From Akkermansia muciniphila (GTDB lineage: Bacteria > Verrucomicrobiota > Verrucomicrobiia > Limisphaerales > SXTU01): a stretch of 7,412 nt of DNA. The first letter of the stretch is position 1. Each line of letters begins with the position of its first letter. The translations under genes and the position numbers were made by a program. The stretch is taken from NCBI GenBank assembly GCA_945872195.1, contig CAMBZO010000124.1, positions 1 to 7,412 on the forward strand, in the 5' to 3' direction. The notes beneath the pieces are model-generated. The model was not told where the DNA came from. It saw nothing but the letters and a program-made list of their open reading frames with translations, and did no database searches. Shown in pieces: positions 4,905-7,412 of the stretch.

Positions 4905-7412
4905 TTAGTGGTTGAACAGAAACTCTTTGCTGCTCACCAGCGCCCAGACGATGTCCTCGTAGGCTTCGCGCTTGGCCTTCTTCTTCAAGTCGGCGTCGGC
5001 GGCCTTCGTGACTTTCTTCTCGATGTGCTCCTTCGCGGTGTTGGCTTCGCTGGACTCGGCCTGGCGGCTGAAGGCCCACAGGTAGAGTTCATTGACCTTG
5101 GCTTCGTCGTTGCGCTTGTCATCGGCGGCGAGGGTGGCGGCGCGGCCTTTTTCAGCGGTGAGCTTGGCTTGGATGTCCTTCGAGTTTAGCAGGTGCAGGC
5201 TCTGCGCGAGGCTGGCGTCCTGCGAACGCTCGCAGGCGCAGGCGCTGGCGGAGTCGGGACGCCCGAAGACTTGGAGGAAGTAGCTGCTGCTGTTGTAGCT
5301 GTTGTCCGGGAGTTGCACGGCGCGCGTGCCGGCGGGGAGGTTGGCCCAGCTCGCTTCGGACTTGGTGACGGTGTTGATGGCGTCGAAGAGAACTTCGGCG
5401 CTGAGGCGCTTCGGGTAGTAGCGGGAGAAGTTCTGTTTGTCCCCGGCGTTGTGGCTGTTGGGAATCGCGCTCAGCTGGTAGGTCGAGCTGCTGACGATGG
5501 TGCGGACGAGCTTCTTGAGGTCGAAGCCGGACTCGATGAAGGACTTCGCCAGCGCGTCGAGCAGCTCGGGGTTCACGGGCGGGTTGGTCTCGCGCATGTC
5601 GTCTTCGGGCTCGACGAGGCCGCGGTTGAAGAAGTGCTTCCAGTAGCGGTTCACGAGCGAGTGCGCGAAGAAGGTGTTGTCCTTCTTGCCGAGCCAGTCG
5701 GCCAGAGCGTGGCGGGCGTCTTCGTCAGCGGGGATGTCGAGGGGCTTCTCGCCGAGGCCAGCGGGCTTGAGGGCGACGTTGTTCTTCTTGTTCGCCATCG
5801 TGGGTGCGCCGCGCTTGGCGAAGACAAGTTCCTCGCCGGGCTGCGAACCGGGCTTGCGGCTGACCTGGCTGAAGAACGCGCCGAAGCTGTAGTAGTCCGC
5901 TTGGCTCCACTTCTCATACGGATGGTGGTGGCACTGGGCGCACTGGAGGCGCAAACCGAGGAAGAGCTGCGCGGCGTCTTCGAGCTGGTTCTGCGCGGTC
6001 TTCACTTGGCGATACCAAGCGACCGGCGGGTTTTCGGCGATGTCGCCGGACGCGGCGAGGACTTCGCGCGCGAACTGGTCGTAGGGCTTGTTGCTCGCGA
6101 GGCTGTCGCGAATCCACGCGTGGAAGGCGAACGTGCCGCGCATATACGGTTCGGTGCGGCCATTGATGGAGGAGCGTTGATTGCGGAGGAGCGCGCCCCA
6201 GAAGTTGGCGAAGTAATCCGCGTAGTCGCCGCTGGCGAGCAGGCGGTCAATCAGCACATCGCGCTTGGTGGCAGACTTGTCGGCGAGGAAGGCGCTGGTC
6301 TCGTCGGCGTTGGGCAGGCGGCCGGCGAGGTCGAGCGTGAGGCGGCGGATGAAGGTCGCGTCGTCCGCGATTTCGCTGGGCGGCAGGCCGATGCGCTTGA
6401 GCTTCTTGAAGACCGATTCATCCACGAAATTTTTCGCAATGGGCAGGTGCTGCACCGGCGCGCCCAGTGGCACGGTGGCGCGGAACACAGCGACCTTGGA
6501 CTGGTAGCGAATCATGATGCCCACGTCGCCGGGTTGGCTGGCGAACTTCACGAGGCCGGACGGTTCGGCGGTGGCCATGTCCTTGTCGTTCGCCTCAAAG
6601 AGCGCGCCGCGTGTCACGTCCTCGATGTGGCCATCGGAGTAGCGCGCGATGACCGTGAGCTGCTGCTCGGCCTGCGGCAGCATCGTGCGCTCCTTCGGAA
6701 ACACTTCGATGCGCGTGACGACGGGGTCTTTGGGGTCGCCGTAGGCCATGCCCTGCGCAATCCAGCGCTTGAGGAGGTTGTAATCGTAGGAGCCGACATC
6801 CAGCCGCGTGCCGCCGCCGTGCGGGACGACGCCCGCGGCCTTGAGCAGCAGCAGGCTCGTGTCCGGCGCGGCGGTGGAGAGCCGGCGTCCGCGCGCTTCC
6901 TTCACGAGATACTCGTAGTCCTCTTGCGGCTCGAAACCGAGCAGCGAGAGGCGAAAGCCATTTTGCCCGCCGCTCTTGCCGTGACAGCCGCCGCCGTTGC
7001 AGCCGGCCTTGGTGAAGATGGGGACGATGGAGTTCGCGAAGTTGATGGCGGGGACAATCTTGAAGTTCTCAACCGACACGCTCGCCGTCGCGGTGAGGCC
7101 CTCGGGCGACTTCGCGGTGATAGTGGCGATGCCGTCGCCGATGGGCGTGAGGTAGCCGGACTTGTCCACGTCCACGACCTTCAGCGGCTTGATGGTGTAA
7201 GTGACCTTGCTGGTGTAATCACTCTCCACGCCGGACGCGTGCCGGGCGTGGACGAGCAACTGCACGCGGGCGTCAGCGCCCTTGAGCGCGAGCGTCTTGG
7301 CGGCGGAGTCGGCGGGTTGGGTGAAGAGTTCGAGGCTGACGGCTTTGTCCACGGTGGGCTTGGCGGCAGCGCTCTTCGTCGAAGCGGGCGCGGCGGAGGC
7401 CAAGGTCAACGT
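4905..7412 (-). CDS. DUF1549/DUF1553 protein with Ig-like and haem-type motifs, 5'-partial
   Basis: Large envelope protein of the family first noted in Planctomycetes (PSCyt/PSD1 domains); its reaction is unknown. The frame is open to the window edge. The first possible start, a TTG at 7409, sits in an Ala/Leu-rich stretch (TLASAAPAS) that looks like signal-peptide or early mature sequence, so the real start is outside. Numbered from that codon: an Ig-like (BIG2-type) segment at ~25-115; a cytochrome-like segment with GCNGGGCHG (136-144, CxxxxCH) running to ~225; a second Ig-like segment at ~230-315; DUF1549 at ~327-520 with CAQCHHHPYEKW (490-501), a canonical CxxCH haem motif; DUF1553 at ~564-834 with NRYWKHFF (587-594), GRPDSASACACERS (716-729) and the terminal VSSKEFLFNH. 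A Lys/Glu-rich helix lies near 790-817. It is the first gene of the pair with DUF1501. The two haem motifs suggest covalent c-type haem and electron transfer, but haem binding is not proven for this family. Confidence 0.92.
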   Translation of the reverse strand, partial: TLTLASAAPASTKSAAAKPTVDKAVSLELFTQPADSAAKTLALKGADARVQLLVHARHASGVESDYTSKVTYTIKPLKVVDVDKSGYLTPIGDGIATITAKSPEGLTATASVSVENFKIVPAINFANSIVPIFTKAGCNGGGCHGKSGGQNGFRLSLLGFEPQEDYEYLVKEARGRRLSTAAPDTSLLLLKAAGVVPHGGGTRLDVGSYDYNLLKRWIAQGMAYGDPKDPVVTRIEVFPKERTMLPQAEQQLTVIARYSDGHIEDVTRGALFEANDKDMATAEPSGLVKFASQPGDVGIMIRYQSKVAVFRATVPLGAPVQHLPIAKNFVDESVFKKLKRIGLPPSEIADDATFIRRLTLDLAGRLPNADETSAFLADKSATKRDVLIDRLLASGDYADYFANFWGALLRNQRSSINGRTEPYMRGTFAFHAWIRDSLASNKPYDQFAREVLAASGDIAENPPVAWYRQVKTAQNQLEDAAQLFLGLRLQCAQCHHHPYEKWSQADYYSFGAFFSQVSRKPGSQPGEELVFAKRGAPTMANKKNNVALKPAGLGEKPLDIPADEDARHALADWLGKKDNTFFAHSLVNRYWKHFFNRGLVEPEDDMRETNPPVNPELLDALAKSFIESGFDLKKLVRTIVSSSTYQLSAIPNSHNAGDKQNFSRYYPKRLSAEVLFDAINTVTKSEASWANLPAGTRAVQLPDNSYNSSSYFLQVFGRPDSASACACERSQDASLAQSLHLLNSKDIQAKLTAEKGRAATLAADDKRNDEAKVNELYLWAFSRQAESSEANTAKEHIEKKVTKAADADLKKKAKREAYEDIVWALVSSKEFLFNH

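Noticed and set aside
7407..7409. TTG at 7409 (minus) as the true start of the DUF1549/DUF1553 gene
   Set aside because: It is an internal Leu codon in an Ala-rich stretch, the frame continues to the window edge, and no basic signal-peptide start is present.

Overview
The window is GC-rich DNA, well over 60% G+C by eye, and is packed with four protein-coding genes in two convergent pairs. The gene content points to the PVC superphylum, most likely Verrucomicrobiota and alternatively Planctomycetota. A large secreted DUF1549/DUF1553 protein with haem-type CxxxxCH and CxxCH motifs sits directly upstream of a twin-arginine DUF1501 protein. This tandem is largely characteristic of those phyla. 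A two-domain esterase of the type common there lies nearby. The taxonomic call is an inference from gene families; there is no rRNA or other marker here.

Left half, plus strand: bases 1-1979 encode an acetylxylan-esterase-like alpha/beta hydrolase whose 5' end lies outside the window. Its first domain has a complete Ser-Asp-His triad. Its second half looks like a decayed copy of the same fold. After 61 bases comes a complete class II tRNA nucleotidyltransferase (cca, 2041-3441) with an intact nucleotidyltransferase head and an HD phosphohydrolase domain.

Middle: the 62-base gap between the converging genes (3442-3503) holds two inverted repeats. The distal one is a strong GC-rich 8-bp stem that runs into the stop codon of the minus-strand gene. 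They are plausible U-tract-less bidirectional terminators.

Right half, minus strand, read from right to left: a DUF1549/DUF1553 protein (4905-7412, N-terminus outside the window) carries two Ig-like segments and two haem-type motifs. It is followed after only 12 bases by a DUF1501 protein (3504-4892). The two are almost certainly co-transcribed and act in the cell envelope. This pair is widespread in PVC genomes but biochemically uncharacterised, and it is the closest thing here to an undescribed system.

No tRNA, rRNA, CRISPR array, insertion sequence, phage gene or attachment site was seen. No gap longer than 62 bases lacks a gene.
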